From: Aquimixticola soesokkakensis
Lineage (GTDB): Bacteria; Pseudomonadota; Alphaproteobacteria; Rhodobacterales; Rhodobacteraceae
DNA: 64,000 nt
Assembly: GCF_900172375.1 (NCBI RefSeq)
Contig: NZ_FWFS01000001.1
Coordinates: forward strand, 310,001-374,000
Direction: 5' to 3'
The notes below the pieces were generated by a model, which searched no databases, was not told the origin of the DNA, and saw only the letters and a list, made by a program, of their open reading frames with translations. Made by a program: the position numbers and the translations under genes. Shown piece by piece: positions 23,415 through 34,820 of this stretch (the stretch's first letter is position 1; the number at the start of each line of letters is the position of its first letter).

Positions 23415-24233
23415 TTAGGGCTTTTTATAGGTGGGGTGGAAGGTGTTGGTCGGGGACAGCGTAAAGATTTCCGCGCCAGTCGCAGTGACCCCGATTGAAT
23501 GTTCGTACTGTGCCGACAATGACTTATCGCGCGTGACAGCCGTCCAGTCGTCGCCCAGAACCTTGGTTTCGGGACGCCCGAGGTTGACCATCGGCTCGAT
23601 GGTAAAAAACATACCCTCCTCAAGCACCGGCCCCGTGCCTTCGCGCCCGTAGTGCAGCACATTGGGCGGGGCGTGAAACACGCGGCCCAAGCCGTGACCG
23701 CAAAAATCGCGCACAACGGACATGCGCTGCGCTTCGACATAGGTCTGGATCGCCGCGCCGATATCGCCGAACGTATTGCCCGGTTTGACCGCTTCGATGC
23801 CGATCATCAGCGCATCATGGGTCACTTCGATCAAACGCTCTGCCTTGCGCGACAGGGTGCCTGCGACATACATGCGCGAGCTGTCGCCAAACCAGCCGTC
23901 CTTGATCACCGTCACATCAATGTTGAGGATGTCACCGTCCTTGAGCTTTTTCGATCCGGGAATGCCGTGACACACCACATGGTTGATCGAAATGCAGGAG
24001 GCGTGTTTATAGCCTTTGTAGTCGATGGTGGCGGATTTCGTGCCAAGCTCGACCACGCGCCGCTCGATGAAGGCGTCCAACTCGCCGGTGGTCACACCGG
24101 GCACAACAAGCGCCGCGACTTCGTCCAGAATTTGCGCCGTGACCGCGCCGGCATCGCGCATCCCCTGGAAATCCGCGTCCTCGTAGATGCGAATGCCGTT
24201 TTTGGTCAGGCGGCTGCGATGTGTTTCTTCCAA
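23415..24233 (-). CDS. map: type I methionine aminopeptidase
   Basis: The 272-residue enzyme removes the initiator methionine after deformylation. Metal-site segments are visible: HASCISINHVVCHGIPG, DILNIDVTVIKDGWFGDSS with two Asp ligands, FCGHGLGRVFHAPPNVLHY with the His ligand, FFTIEPMV with Glu, and SAQYEHSIGVT with the last Glu. I place the start at TTG 24233 (reading M-E-E-T-H-R-S-R-L-T-K-N-G), because AAAGGAT lies 8 nt upstream and the next ATG would cut into the domain. The following sfsA gene on the same strand lies 67 nt upstream, so the two may be co-transcribed. Confidence 0.93.
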   Translation of the reverse strand: MEETHRSRLTKNGIRIYEDADFQGMRDAGAVTAQILDEVAALVVPGVTTGELDAFIERRVVELGTKSATIDYKGYKHASCISINHVVCHGIPGSKKLKDGDILNIDVTVIKDGWFGDSSRMYVAGTLSRKAERLIEVTHDALMIGIEAVKPGNTFGDIGAAIQTYVEAQRMSVVRDFCGHGLGRVFHAPPNVLHYGREGTGPVLEEGMFFTIEPMVNLGRPETKVLGDDWTAVTRDKSLSAQYEHSIGVTATGAEIFTLSPTNTFHPTYKKP

Positions 24234-24300
24234 GGGATCGATCCTTTCGGCTTTTCCCCCATATAAGCGCGATTTGACCGCTTGGCCAGATGTGCTGACC

Positions 24301-24972
24301 CTAGGGCAGCTTTGTCCCCAAAGTGATGCTTTGAGGCGTAATATCCACACCGTAGCACAAGATTTCGACCCCCGCCGCGCGCGCAAGGTCATGCGCCTGC
24401 CCGTAGGCAGGGTCTATGTCGCGCGCAAGGTCAAATGCGCTGCAATCGTCGCGGCTGATCAGATAGAGCATCACGGCGCGCGTGCCGTTTTGTGCCAGCT
24501 TGGCCAGTTCGGCCAGATGTTTTGCGCCGCGTGCCGTCTTGCTGTCGGGAAATTCGGCAAGGCCGGTTTGACGCGACAGGGTGACCGATTTGACCTCCAC
24601 AAAGGTCTCGTTGACCACGAAGTCCACACGGGATTTTTCGCCATAGGGGACTTCTGCGCGCACGGCGCCCGTCAGCCCGTCGATCTGGCCTGCGCGCAGC
24701 GCCGCGCCCACGACCTTATTGGCAAGGCCTGTGTCCACCACCACCATCGCATCCGCGACCTGTGACAAGCGCCAGCCATAGTCGAGTTTCTTGCGCGGAT
24801 CGTCGTTGGGTTCGACCCAGATCCGGCTCCCCGCCTCGGCCATCCCAAGCATGGAACCCGGGTTGGGGCAATGGGCCGTCACCTCGCGCCCGTCGGGCAA
24901 GCGGATGTCGGCGAGAAAGCGTTTGTAGCGGCGTAAAAGCCGCGCTTCGATCAAAGGGGTTTGAAAGCGCAT
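24301..24972 (-). CDS. sfsA: sugar fermentation stimulation protein SfsA homologue
   Basis: The 223-residue protein starts MRFQTPLIEARLLRRYKRFL, with HCPNPGSMLGM and SRVDFVVNETFVEVKSVTL downstream. The last contains the Asp and Glu-x-Lys of a PD-(D/E)xK nuclease-like core, as noted for SfsA. An OB-fold N-terminal half binds DNA in E. coli, where it was linked to maltose metabolism; the true role is unclear. The gene is divergent from the CinA-like gene (46-bp gap). Confidence 0.92.
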   Translation of the reverse strand: MRFQTPLIEARLLRRYKRFLADIRLPDGREVTAHCPNPGSMLGMAEAGSRIWVEPNDDPRKKLDYGWRLSQVADAMVVVDTGLANKVVGAALRAGQIDGLTGAVRAEVPYGEKSRVDFVVNETFVEVKSVTLSRQTGLAEFPDSKTARGAKHLAELAKLAQNGTRAVMLYLISRDDCSAFDLARDIDPAYGQAHDLARAAGVEILCYGVDITPQSITLGTKLP

Positions 24973-25018
24973 GGTGCAGTTCTATACCTATCATCAACCG
25001 TTTAAAAGGAGTGCCCCG

Positions 25019-25753
25019 ATGCCCAACCCGACTGCTGCCATGCTGGTGATTGGCGATGAAATCCTGTCGGGACGCACGCGCGATGCAAATATGCATTTCC
25101 TCGCGGGCGAGTTGGTGAAACGGGGCATCGACCTGATCGAAGTGCGCATCGTCTCGGACTCCGGGGATGCGATTGTCGCGGCTGTGAATGACCTGCGCGC
25201 CAGCGTCGATCACGTGTTTACCTCCGGGGGCATCGGGCCGACCCACGACGATATCACCGCCGATAACATTGCCCGCGCCTTTGGCGATACGATTGACGTG
25301 CGCGATGATGCCCGCGATCTGCTGGCGGCGCATTACGCGCGCACGGGGGCGGAATTCAACGAGGCGCGCAAACGCATGGCCCGCATTCCTTCTACGGCAA
25401 CGCTGATCGAAAACCCTGTGTCGATTGCGCCCGGTTTCACCATCGGCAATGTGCATGTGATGGCCGGTGTGCCCAATGTGTTTCAGGCCATGGTGGCCTC
25501 TGTCTTGCCAGGGTTGACCGGCGGCGCGCCGTTGCTGTCGCAAAGCTACCGCATCGAGCGGGGCGAGGGGCAAGTGGCAGCTCCTTTGGGGGCGCTTGCC
25601 GCCGAGTATCCCGACCTGACGATGGGAAGCTACCCGTTCAACCGCAACGGTAGCTACGGCACCAACATTGTGATCCGTGGCACGGATGGCGCGCGGATCG
25701 ACGCGGCGATGACCAAACTTGCCGCTCTGTTTCCTGCCGACAGCGCTGCATGA
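25019..25753 (+). CDS. CinA-like / molybdopterin-binding domain protein
   Basis: The 244-residue protein carries only the MoaB/Mog-like domain seen at the N-terminus of CinA. It starts MPNPTAAMLVIGDEILSGRT, with the loop TSGGIGPTHDDITADNIARA. It lacks the C-terminal nicotinamide-nucleotide amidase domain of full CinA. In other bacteria such short forms are annotated as competence/damage-inducible proteins with ADP-ribose pyrophosphatase activity, which is not shown here. AAAAGGAG precedes the chosen ATG. It overlaps the OmpA-like gene by 4 nt. Confidence 0.88.
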   Translation: MPNPTAAMLVIGDEILSGRTRDANMHFLAGELVKRGIDLIEVRIVSDSGDAIVAAVNDLRASVDHVFTSGGIGPTHDDITADNIARAFGDTIDVRDDARDLLAAHYARTGAEFNEARKRMARIPSTATLIENPVSIAPGFTIGNVHVMAGVPNVFQAMVASVLPGLTGGAPLLSQSYRIERGEGQVAAPLGALAAEYPDLTMGSYPFNRNGSYGTNIVIRGTDGARIDAAMTKLAALFPADSAA

Positions 25754-26676
25754 GAGACCGCCTGCGCCTGTTTTGCATGGCGGCGCTTTGGGGGCCGCTG
25801 CCCGCCTTTGCGCTGGTGCTTCCCGGAGATGTGGAACAGACGGCGCAGGCCAGCCTGCGCGGCGAGGTGATCCTGCCGCGCGTGCCTTTGCGCGGAGCTG
25901 TGCCCCAGGAGGCGCGGCAATCGGGCGCGGTGGTGCAAACGGCGTGGCGCGTGACAGGGGCAACGCCGTTCGAACTGACGCAGGCGCTGGAACGCCAGTT
26001 CGAGCAGATGGGGTTTTCGGTTGTTTTCACCTGCGACACCGAAGCCTGCGGCGGCTTTGATTTCCGCTTTTCCTACACGGTTTTGCCCGAACCTGACATG
26101 CATGTCGATTTGTCGGATTTTCGCTACGTCTTGATGGAAACGGCTGCGGGAGAAACGCGTGCGATCCTTGCAAGCCGGGGGGGCACGCGCAGCTTTGTGC
26201 AATTGACCGAAGTGTCCCCTTTGCCCGCCGTGCCGTTGGGCGGGACGCCCATCGACACCGATGTCGCGCAAAGTCAAAGCGTTGCGCCCGACAGCGCCGC
26301 GCCGCTTGAGGCGCAGTTTACTGCGCGCGGCGCGGCCGTGCTGGATGACTTGGTCTTTGCAACCGGCGAGGCCGCCTTGGAAAATCGCGATTTTTCGGTG
26401 CTGGCGGCGTTGGCGGCGTGGATGGCTGCGCATCCGCAGGCGCGGGTGGTGCTGGTTGGCCATTCCGACAACGATGGCACATTGGCCGCCAACATCCGCC
26501 TGTCGCGGGCCCGCGCGCAATCGGTCGCGGCGCGCTTGACGGCGCGCTACGGGATCGCGCCAGACCGGCTGGCGGTGGAGGGCGCGGGATGGCTTGCGCC
26601 GCGTGCGCCAAATGCAACGCAAGAGGGGCGCGCGCAAAACAGAAGGGTCGAAGCCATTTTGGCCCCGACCCCCTGA
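25750..26676 (+). CDS. OmpA family protein
   Basis: The 308-residue exported protein has a signal peptide (MRDRLRLFCMAALWGPLPAFA). A first domain of about 150 residues holds one Cys pair (FTCDTEACGGF). A C-terminal OmpA/peptidoglycan-binding domain (about 185-305) shows the conserved patterns VVLVGHSDNDG, NIRLSRARAQSVAARL and EGRAQNRRVEAIL. It is probably periplasmic and non-covalently bound to peptidoglycan. The N-terminal part is not assigned. It is translationally coupled to the CinA-like gene, an unusual partner. Confidence 0.87.
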   Translation: MRDRLRLFCMAALWGPLPAFALVLPGDVEQTAQASLRGEVILPRVPLRGAVPQEARQSGAVVQTAWRVTGATPFELTQALERQFEQMGFSVVFTCDTEACGGFDFRFSYTVLPEPDMHVDLSDFRYVLMETAAGETRAILASRGGTRSFVQLTEVSPLPAVPLGGTPIDTDVAQSQSVAPDSAAPLEAQFTARGAAVLDDLVFATGEAALENRDFSVLAALAAWMAAHPQARVVLVGHSDNDGTLAANIRLSRARAQSVAARLTARYGIAPDRLAVEGAGWLAPRAPNATQEGRAQNRRVEAILAPTP

Positions 26677-26715
26677 AGGCTGTAATCCCCTGAAGACTGT
26701 GACCCCGCCCCGGCC

Positions 26716-27621
26716 TTACCAGATTTCGGGTCCTTTTTCGGCAAAGGAATTGACCAGAAAGTCGATGAAAGCGCGCACTTTGGGCTGCGTAAAGCGCCCC
26801 GGCGGATAGACGGCATAGATCCCTTGGGTTTCAGGCGGCAGATCGGGGATGGCTTCCTCGACAAGGCCTTGCTTCATCGCGTCGGCGTAGAGGAAAGAGG
26901 GCAGGTAAGCGATGCCCAGACCCGAAACACAGGCGTTGAGCAGGGATTGCCCGTCGTTCACCGTCAGCCAGCCGGCGGTCCGCACCTGCCGCTTTTCGCC
27001 TGAGGGCGCGGTCAGTTTCCACACCGCCGAATTGGCCTGGTTGGAATAGTGCAACAGCTTGTGCTCGTTGAGATCGTCGATCTTTTGCGGACGGCCGTAT
27101 TTTTGAAAATAGGCGGGGGAGCCGACCATTTTCTTGGTGGTTTCGGTCAGTTTGCGCGCGCGCAGCGTGCTGTCTTCCAGCTCGCCGATGCGCACGGCCA
27201 TGTCGAACCCTTCGGAAATCAGTTCAACGTAGCGGTTGTTGAGCACCATGTTCACCGTGATGTCGGGAAATTCGGACAGGAACTCGCCCAGCACCGGCGA
27301 CAGATGGTTCACGCCAAAATCCGTCGCAACCGAGATGCGCAACAGGCCCGACGGCGCGGATTGCATCGAGGTGACAAGCGCGTCCGCTTCACCGGCATCG
27401 TTGAGAACGCGACGGGCGCGATCGTAATAGGCCAGCCCGATTTCGGTGGGGCTGACGCGGCGGGTGGTCCGGTTCAACAGCCGCGCGCCGAGACGGGCCT
27501 CAAGGGCGGAGACGTGTTTGGAAACAGCGGATTTGGAAATCCCCATTTTCTTTGCGGCGTCTGTAAATCCACCCTGATCCACCACAGTGGCGAAGGCTTC
27601 CATTTCGGTTAAACGATCCAT
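26716..27621 (-). CDS. LysR family transcriptional regulator
   Basis: The 301-residue regulator begins MDRLTEMEAFATVVDQGGF and has the winged HTH DAAKKMGISKSAVSKHVSALEARLGARLLNRTTRRVSPTE typical of LysR proteins, in parts near residues 20-60. The rest is a periplasmic-binding-protein-like sensor domain. The sequence style fits the CrgA/AaeR subgroup that often responds to aromatic or aldehyde signals, but the ligand is unknown. It is transcribed in the same direction as the upstream FadH-like gene with a 190-bp gap, so it is not clearly its divergent regulator. Confidence 0.9.
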   Translation of the reverse strand: MDRLTEMEAFATVVDQGGFTDAAKKMGISKSAVSKHVSALEARLGARLLNRTTRRVSPTEIGLAYYDRARRVLNDAGEADALVTSMQSAPSGLLRISVATDFGVNHLSPVLGEFLSEFPDITVNMVLNNRYVELISEGFDMAVRIGELEDSTLRARKLTETTKKMVGSPAYFQKYGRPQKIDDLNEHKLLHYSNQANSAVWKLTAPSGEKRQVRTAGWLTVNDGQSLLNACVSGLGIAYLPSFLYADAMKQGLVEEAIPDLPPETQGIYAVYPPGRFTQPKVRAFIDFLVNSFAEKGPEIW

Positions 27622-27811
27622 GCGCGAACTACCTATATTGAGGTCTTTGTGGCCCTCGGTATGTCGGTGAAATCGGGCAGGAACGCGGCGCGCGGCGGAC
27701 AATACCGTGATTTTATGGCGGATCGTTTGCGGCGGGGAAACAGGTGTTGGCGCCTGTCGTCTCACCGCACTTCATAGATGTGATGTGTTTTAAGAACGTA
27801 AACTCAGCGGG

Positions 27812-29896
<2,085 letters not shown>

Positions 29897-30283
29897 TTAG
29901 TTCGCGCCGGTTTCCACGCAGTGACGGCGAAAGGCGCGTTTCAAAAGGTCCAGTTCCGCCCGCAACAGATCGATTTCTGCGCGCAAGTCCTCGGCCAGAG
30001 GCGCCCCTGCGAGAATGGCAAAGCTCGACAGTTTTCTGCCGGTGTTGCGGTCGGAAATGACAAAGGTTTGCAACCCGTCCGCGATCAGGTCGGGCGGGAT
30101 TGCCACGCGCAACAGCCAGTGGCCCTCCTGTTCGTCATCGCGGGTCAGCTGGGTTTCATGCACCTTGTGCTCAAGATGCGTGACCTCGATTTCGGGCATC
30201 TGGTCCACGTCTTCGGGGACCACAAGCACGCCTTCCCAGATTCCGGCGGTGATGCGCAGTTGGGTCAGGGTGACATCGGCCAT
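29897..30283 (-). CDS. uncharacterised protein, 128 aa, beta-rich with C-terminal coiled coil
   Basis: I do not recognise the family. The first 90 residues (MADVTLTQLRITAGIWEGVL...) look beta-rich. The last 30 (LAEDLRAEIDLLRAELDLLK) have a leucine heptad pattern that suggests a short coiled coil. There is no signal peptide or membrane segment. AAGGAAA lies before the start. It follows the DUF6478-like gene by 38 nt on the same strand, so they are likely co-transcribed and may act together. Codon use matches its neighbours, which supports a real, resident gene. Confidence 0.65.
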   Translation of the reverse strand: MADVTLTQLRITAGIWEGVLVVPEDVDQMPEIEVTHLEHKVHETQLTRDDEQEGHWLLRVAIPPDLIADGLQTFVISDRNTGRKLSSFAILAGAPLAEDLRAEIDLLRAELDLLKRAFRRHCVETGAN

Positions 30284-30321
30284 GGCGGGTTTCCTTGCAA
30301 GCGGGCGAGAGGGGCGGGCGG

Positions 30322-31095
30322 TTAAAGTTCAGCGCGCGGGCGGCGCGAGAGGGTGATGTCACGCAGCACGATCTGGTTCATCTCGGCCCCTTCGAGAATC
30401 AATTCGACCCACATGCGCTCGACGCGTTTTTCGTTCAACTTGGTGTAGGCCAGATCGAATTCGACCCAGACTTCGTCCTCCGAGAGGGGCAATTCGCGCA
30501 CCACCTGTTCGGTATTGGGGCCGTGGCGAATGTTGAGCCGCGCAAAGATTTCCAGCGGCTTTTCCATTTCTGCAACGCAAGACAGGCGCAAAATGTGACG
30601 CCGTTGCAGACCTTCGACCGCATCCACCGGCAATTCGATCGAGAGGGCCAGAAACGATCCGTCAAAGCGAAACACGTCCAGCCGCAAGCCGAAGGGCGCA
30701 AGGTCATCCTCGCGCGTGTTTCTGATCTGGCGCAGGGTCAGTTCGGAAATTTTGCAATCGTGGTGCAGGACGACCTCTTCACCCAGTTGGGAGCGCGAGC
30801 GCACCGCGACCAGGCCCTGCTGGGCAAGCGGGCCGCGCCAGACTTCGGGGCGATAGCTCCAGTCGGTGTGCAGCGGCGTTTGAATGGCATTGGGGCCGAT
30901 CATCGGCAGGGTCAGCCGCGCGTCGGCAGCAAAGAGAAACCGGTCCAGCTGGTGGCGCAAGGCGCGTGCGCGATTGCGCAGCTGGCGCAACATCGACATG
31001 CGCATTGTCGGCGCGTCATCCGCAAGGGTGGACCAGCGCTGCGTCGCACGTTTCAGAGCGCGCGTGCGAAGATTTTTACCGATGCGTGACGCCAT
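30322..31095 (-). CDS. DUF6478-like conserved protein, 257 aa
   Basis: This soluble protein appears to belong to the uncharacterised DUF6478 family of Rhodobacterales; the assignment is from memory of the sequence style. It starts MASRIGKNLRTRALKRATQR, a strongly basic segment, and a basic helical region up to residue 60 precedes ADARLTLPMIGPNAI. The remainder (about 75-257) is predicted beta-rich, ending LRDITLSRRPRAEL. There are no catalytic motifs, signal peptide or membrane helices that I can see. It is the first gene of a two-gene unit with the 128-residue protein. Confidence 0.6.
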   Translation of the reverse strand: MASRIGKNLRTRALKRATQRWSTLADDAPTMRMSMLRQLRNRARALRHQLDRFLFAADARLTLPMIGPNAIQTPLHTDWSYRPEVWRGPLAQQGLVAVRSRSQLGEEVVLHHDCKISELTLRQIRNTREDDLAPFGLRLDVFRFDGSFLALSIELPVDAVEGLQRRHILRLSCVAEMEKPLEIFARLNIRHGPNTEQVVRELPLSEDEVWVEFDLAYTKLNEKRVERMWVELILEGAEMNQIVLRDITLSRRPRAEL

Positions 31096-31375
31096 AGGAT
31101 GTCCCTGTCTGCACTTTCGGCTTACGTTTCAGGGCAGGGTGCGCTTGAAACCTTAAAATTCAACAAACTTTGCGAAATCCTTAAACTGGATCGCAGACGG
31201 AAACAATCGTTTCACTGCTTCAAGTATTTACCGCGCCGCGGCAGGATGCAACGCCACCAGCGCAAAATCGCTGCGTTATGGGCGGGTTGCACCGTTTTTA
31301 GCCGACGCCTGCCTGAACGGAACTGGCGCGACCTGCCCAATTGCAGGCGCGCGGCATCCTCGCTAGGGTCCGCGT
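31096..31375. other. intergenic region between DUF6478-like and CPBP genes
   Basis: These 280 bp between divergent genes contain an AT-rich block (about 31145-31235), probably the promoter of the DUF6478-like gene. An inverted repeat GAAAC-AATC-GTTTC lies near 31200. The right half is GC-rich without clear signals. No coding frame is convincing. Confidence 0.35.
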
Positions 31376-32350
31376 ATGACAGGGTACCCCAGGCCAACTT
31401 CCAAGCGATTTGCCCCCGACCTGCCGCGCGCCTACGCGGCCTACGGCGCGATGCTGCAGGCTGCGCGGCCGCGCAACGCCCTGTGGCGGCTGGTCGTCGG
31501 GGTGGTGGCAAGTTTCGTGCTCTACATGGTGTTCAACGCCGTATGGCTGGGCGCCGCCGCGATCTTGGGGCCGATCTTTGCGCCGCTGCAGCTTGGCCTT
31601 GAGGGGCCAGAGTTGGGGCGAACGCCGGGGGGATTGCTTGTCGTGCTCTTTGGCTTTGCGGGGCTGACGCTGGCGACCGCCGCGATCACGCGCGTCCTGC
31701 ACCGGATGCCCGTTGCGGGGTTGCTTGGGCCGCTGCCTGCGTTGCGTGTCGATCTGCGCCGCACGGTGGTATGGGTGCTGGGGCTTTATGTGGTGATCGC
31801 GGTTTTGTCGGCGGTTTTGCCGACCGTGTCGTCCACCGGCAGCTCGGGAGAGGGGGAGACCAGCATCGCCGGCCTTGCGCCGCGCTTGTGGCTGGCGCTG
31901 TTGCCGCTCTCGTTGCTGGCGGTTTTCATCCAGACCTCTGCCGAGGAAGTGTTTTTTCGCGGGTATCTCCAGACCCGTCTGGCCGCGCGCGGCCTGCCTG
32001 TCGTTGTGTGGCTGGCTGGGCCATCGGCGCTGTTTGCGCTTGGGCATCTTGATTTTACCGCCACGCCACAGGCCAATGTGTTCGGCGTCTTATGGGCCTT
32101 TGTCTATGGCATCGTCGCCGGGGATTTGGTGGCGCGGGCGGGCAATCTGGGCCCTGCCATCGGCGTTCATTTTGTCAATAATCTCGGGCCGTTGCTCGTG
32201 GTGGGTTTGCAGGGTGATTTGTCTGGCCTCGCGCTGCGACTATACCCTTTCGATAAATCCGGTCTGGTGCTTGAGCCGACCCTTTTGGGGGTCGAGATCG
32301 CCATGCTGGGGGTGATGTGGTTGGCGGCGCGTGTGGCTTTGCGCCGCTAG
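31376..32350 (+). CDS. CPBP family intramembrane metalloprotease
   Basis: The 324-residue membrane protein has about eight helices and the CPBP (Abi/CAAX protease) motifs. The Glu-Glu motif is AEEVFFRG (Glu190-Glu191, Arg195), the second is FALGHLD, and the third is GVHFVNN. The family includes prenyl-protein proteases and self-immunity proteins, and most bacterial members have no known substrate. The start has only a weak ribosome site (TAGGG). It stands alone between divergent and co-directional neighbours, with the accD promoter right after it. Confidence 0.9.
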   Translation: MTGYPRPTSKRFAPDLPRAYAAYGAMLQAARPRNALWRLVVGVVASFVLYMVFNAVWLGAAAILGPIFAPLQLGLEGPELGRTPGGLLVVLFGFAGLTLATAAITRVLHRMPVAGLLGPLPALRVDLRRTVVWVLGLYVVIAVLSAVLPTVSSTGSSGEGETSIAGLAPRLWLALLPLSLLAVFIQTSAEEVFFRGYLQTRLAARGLPVVVWLAGPSALFALGHLDFTATPQANVFGVLWAFVYGIVAGDLVARAGNLGPAIGVHFVNNLGPLLVVGLQGDLSGLALRLYPFDKSGLVLEPTLLGVEIAMLGVMWLAARVALRR

Positions 32351-32372
32351 GTGCCTCTTTTGCTGCGGTCGA

Positions 32373-32401
32373 TTGCATTCCGACAGCAGCTCTTTTAAAT
32401 G
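32373..32401 (+). promoter_or_regulatory. predicted promoter of accD-folC
   Basis: TTGCAT (32373-32378) and TAAATG (32396-32401) are 17 nt apart in the gap between the CPBP gene and accD, facing accD. The match is moderate. Confidence 0.35.
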
Positions 32402-32448
32402 AGACCTCAGAAAAACACTTGCCAAACTCACGCCAAGCGGGGCCGCCG

Positions 32449-33459
32449 ATGAACTGGATTTCGAACTACGTCCGTCCGACGATCAACTCGATCTTCAAGC
32501 GCAGCGATGTGCCGGACAATCTTTGGACGAAATGCCCCGAATGCGGGACCATGCTGTTCCACCGTGAATTGTCCGAAAACCAGCAGGTCTGCTCCAATTG
32601 CGACCATCACATGAACATCACGCCGCGCGACCGATTTGCGGCGCTGTTTGACGGCGGCATTTTCACCGAGGTGAAGGTCAAGGATCCGATCAGCGATCCG
32701 CTGCAGTTTCGCGATCAGAAAAAATACCCCGACCGCATGCGTGCTGCGCAAAAGGCGACGGGCGAAAAAGAAGCCATGCTGGTGGCCGAGGGCGAAATCG
32801 GGCGCACGTCTATCGTGGCCGCCGCGCAGGATTTTTCCTTTATGGCGGGGTCGATGGGCATGTATGTGGGCAACGCGTTTATCGCCGGTGTCGAGCGCGC
32901 GATTGCCAAGAAATGCCCCTTTGTGATGTTCTCGGCGGCGGGTGGCGCGCGGATGCAGGAGGGCATTTTGTCCCTCATGCAGATGCCGCGCACGACCGTG
33001 GCGATCGAGATGCTGCGCGAGGCGAATCTGCCCTATGTTGTCGTTCTCACCCATCCGACCACGGGCGGCGTTACCGCGTCCTATGCGATGCTTGGCGATG
33101 TGCAGATCGCCGAACCCAATGCCCTGATCTGCTTTGCAGGCCCGCGCGTGATCGAACAGACGATCCGCGAGAAATTGCCCGAAGGGTTCCAGCGCGCGGA
33201 ATATCTGCTGGATCACGGGATGCTCGACCGCGTCACGGACCGGCGCAAAATGAAGGACGAGCTGGTGACCATCTTGCGGATGCTCGGCGGCCTGCCCCCC
33301 GCCGTCGCGGGTGAATTGCCGCCGCCCGCCGGTCTCGACACGGAGTTCGTCGAAGAGGCACCCGTCAGCAAAACCCCCGCGACGGCGGCCCCCAAGGGCG
33401 CGGTGGCCGACAGCCAAAAGAGCGCAAAACCTGTCGCTGCAGCGGCTGCGAAAAAGTGA
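32449..33459 (+). CDS. accD: acetyl-CoA carboxylase carboxyltransferase subunit beta
   Basis: The 336-residue subunit transfers the carboxyl group from biotin to acetyl-CoA in the first step of fatty-acid synthesis. A zinc ribbon lies near residues 29-51 (CPECG ... CSNCDHH). The carboxyltransferase core has AGSMGMYVGNAFIAGVERA, SAAGGARMQEGILSLMQM and TTGGVTASYAMLGD. The C-terminus carries an Ala/Pro/Lys-rich tail of about 45 residues beyond the conserved core. MNWISNYVRP is the usual family start. It overlaps folC by 4 nt (GTGA), the usual accD-folC arrangement. Confidence 0.97.
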   Translation: MNWISNYVRPTINSIFKRSDVPDNLWTKCPECGTMLFHRELSENQQVCSNCDHHMNITPRDRFAALFDGGIFTEVKVKDPISDPLQFRDQKKYPDRMRAAQKATGEKEAMLVAEGEIGRTSIVAAAQDFSFMAGSMGMYVGNAFIAGVERAIAKKCPFVMFSAAGGARMQEGILSLMQMPRTTVAIEMLREANLPYVVVLTHPTTGGVTASYAMLGDVQIAEPNALICFAGPRVIEQTIREKLPEGFQRAEYLLDHGMLDRVTDRRKMKDELVTILRMLGGLPPAVAGELPPPAGLDTEFVEEAPVSKTPATAAPKGAVADSQKSAKPVAAAAAKK

Positions 33460-34736
33460 GCCTTTCGACAGGCGTGCGTTCGGATGTCGTGCTTGCGCGG
33501 TTGATGGCGCTGCACCCGAAGGTCATCGACCTTGTGCTGGATCGCGTCTGGCGCTTGCTGGAGGCGCTCGAAAATCCGCAAGCCAAGCTGCCGCCGGTGA
33601 TCCACATCGCGGGCACGAATGGCAAGGGCTCGACGCAGGCGATGATCCGCGCGGGGCTTGAGGCGATAGGCAAATCCGTCCACGCCTACACCTCGCCGCA
33701 TCTGGCCTATTTCAACGAACGCATCCGGCTGGCGGGGGATCTGATTTCCGAAGAGGCGCTGACGGCGGTGCTTGAGGAATGCGAGGTAGCCAACGGCGGC
33801 GAGCCGATCACCTATTTCGAGATAACGACTGTCGCGGCACTGCTGGCCTTTTCGCGGGTGCCCGCCGATTTCACCCTGCTGGAAGTAGGGCTGGGCGGAC
33901 GGCTGGACGCCACGAATGTGGTCACGCCACAGATCAGCGTGATTACCCCTGTGTCTATCGACCACACACAGTTCCTCGGCGATACGATTGAAAAGATTGC
34001 CGCCGAGAAGGCGGGGATCATCAAACCACGCATTCCGGTCGTGGTCGGTCCTCAGGCCGATGCCGCGCTTGAGGTCATTGAACACACCGCGGCGCGCAAT
34101 TTCGCGCCCCTCCTTGCCTATGGCCAACAGTGGCATGTCTGGGAGGAAGCGGGGCGCTTGGTCTATCAGGACGAGCGCGGGTTGCTCGACCTTCCGCTGC
34201 CCAAGCTGATCGGCAAGCATCAGGTGCAAAACGCCGGTGCTGCCTTGGCTGTTTTGCGCCATCTGGGCGCGGATGAGGCCGCTTGCGAAGCGGCGCTTAG
34301 TAAAGCCGAATGGCCCGCGCGGATGCAGCGCTTGCGCCACGGGCCTCTGGTTTCCTCTGCGCCTGAGGCTGAAATCTGGCTGGATGGCGGGCATAATCCG
34401 GCGGCGGGCCTTGCGCTCGCCGAGGCGCTGGGCCGTTTGCCCGCGCGCCCCACGCATCTGATTTGCGGCATGCTCAACACCAAGGATATTGCCGGATACC
34501 TGCGCCCGCTTGCGGGTGTTGCGAGGTCGCTGCACGCGGTTTCGATCCCGGATGAGGCGAACACGCTGCCCGCAAGTGCCACCGCCCAAGTGGCGCGCGA
34601 GGTGGGACTGTCTGCGGTTGAGGCCCTTGGCGTGCAGGCCGCGCTCGACACCATTGTGGCGCAGGACCCCCATGCGCGGGTGTTGATCTGTGGCTCGCTC
34701 TATCTGGCGGGCAGCGTTTTGCGCGAGAACGGCTAG
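33456..34736 (+). CDS. folC: bifunctional folylpolyglutamate synthase/dihydrofolate synthase
   Basis: The 426-residue ligase adds glutamate to dihydropteroate and folates. The P-loop HIAGTNGKGSTQAM (near residue 50), the segment YTSPHLAYFNERIRL, the EVGLGGRLDATNVV block and the C-terminal WLDGGHNPAAG are all diagnostic. The GTG start overlaps the accD stop. It is the second gene of the accD operon; 84 nt separate it from the LLM gene. Confidence 0.96.
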   Translation: MSLSTGVRSDVVLARLMALHPKVIDLVLDRVWRLLEALENPQAKLPPVIHIAGTNGKGSTQAMIRAGLEAIGKSVHAYTSPHLAYFNERIRLAGDLISEEALTAVLEECEVANGGEPITYFEITTVAALLAFSRVPADFTLLEVGLGGRLDATNVVTPQISVITPVSIDHTQFLGDTIEKIAAEKAGIIKPRIPVVVGPQADAALEVIEHTAARNFAPLLAYGQQWHVWEEAGRLVYQDERGLLDLPLPKLIGKHQVQNAGAALAVLRHLGADEAACEAALSKAEWPARMQRLRHGPLVSSAPEAEIWLDGGHNPAAGLALAEALGRLPARPTHLICGMLNTKDIAGYLRPLAGVARSLHAVSIPDEANTLPASATAQVAREVGLSAVEALGVQAALDTIVAQDPHARVLICGSLYLAGSVLRENG

Positions 34737-34820
34737 ACCTCACAGAGACTGTGCGCCCATGCGGGTATCGTTTGTGCGCGCTCGCGCCTATATCTGCCTC
34801 AACCTCTTTTGGAGAAGCAG

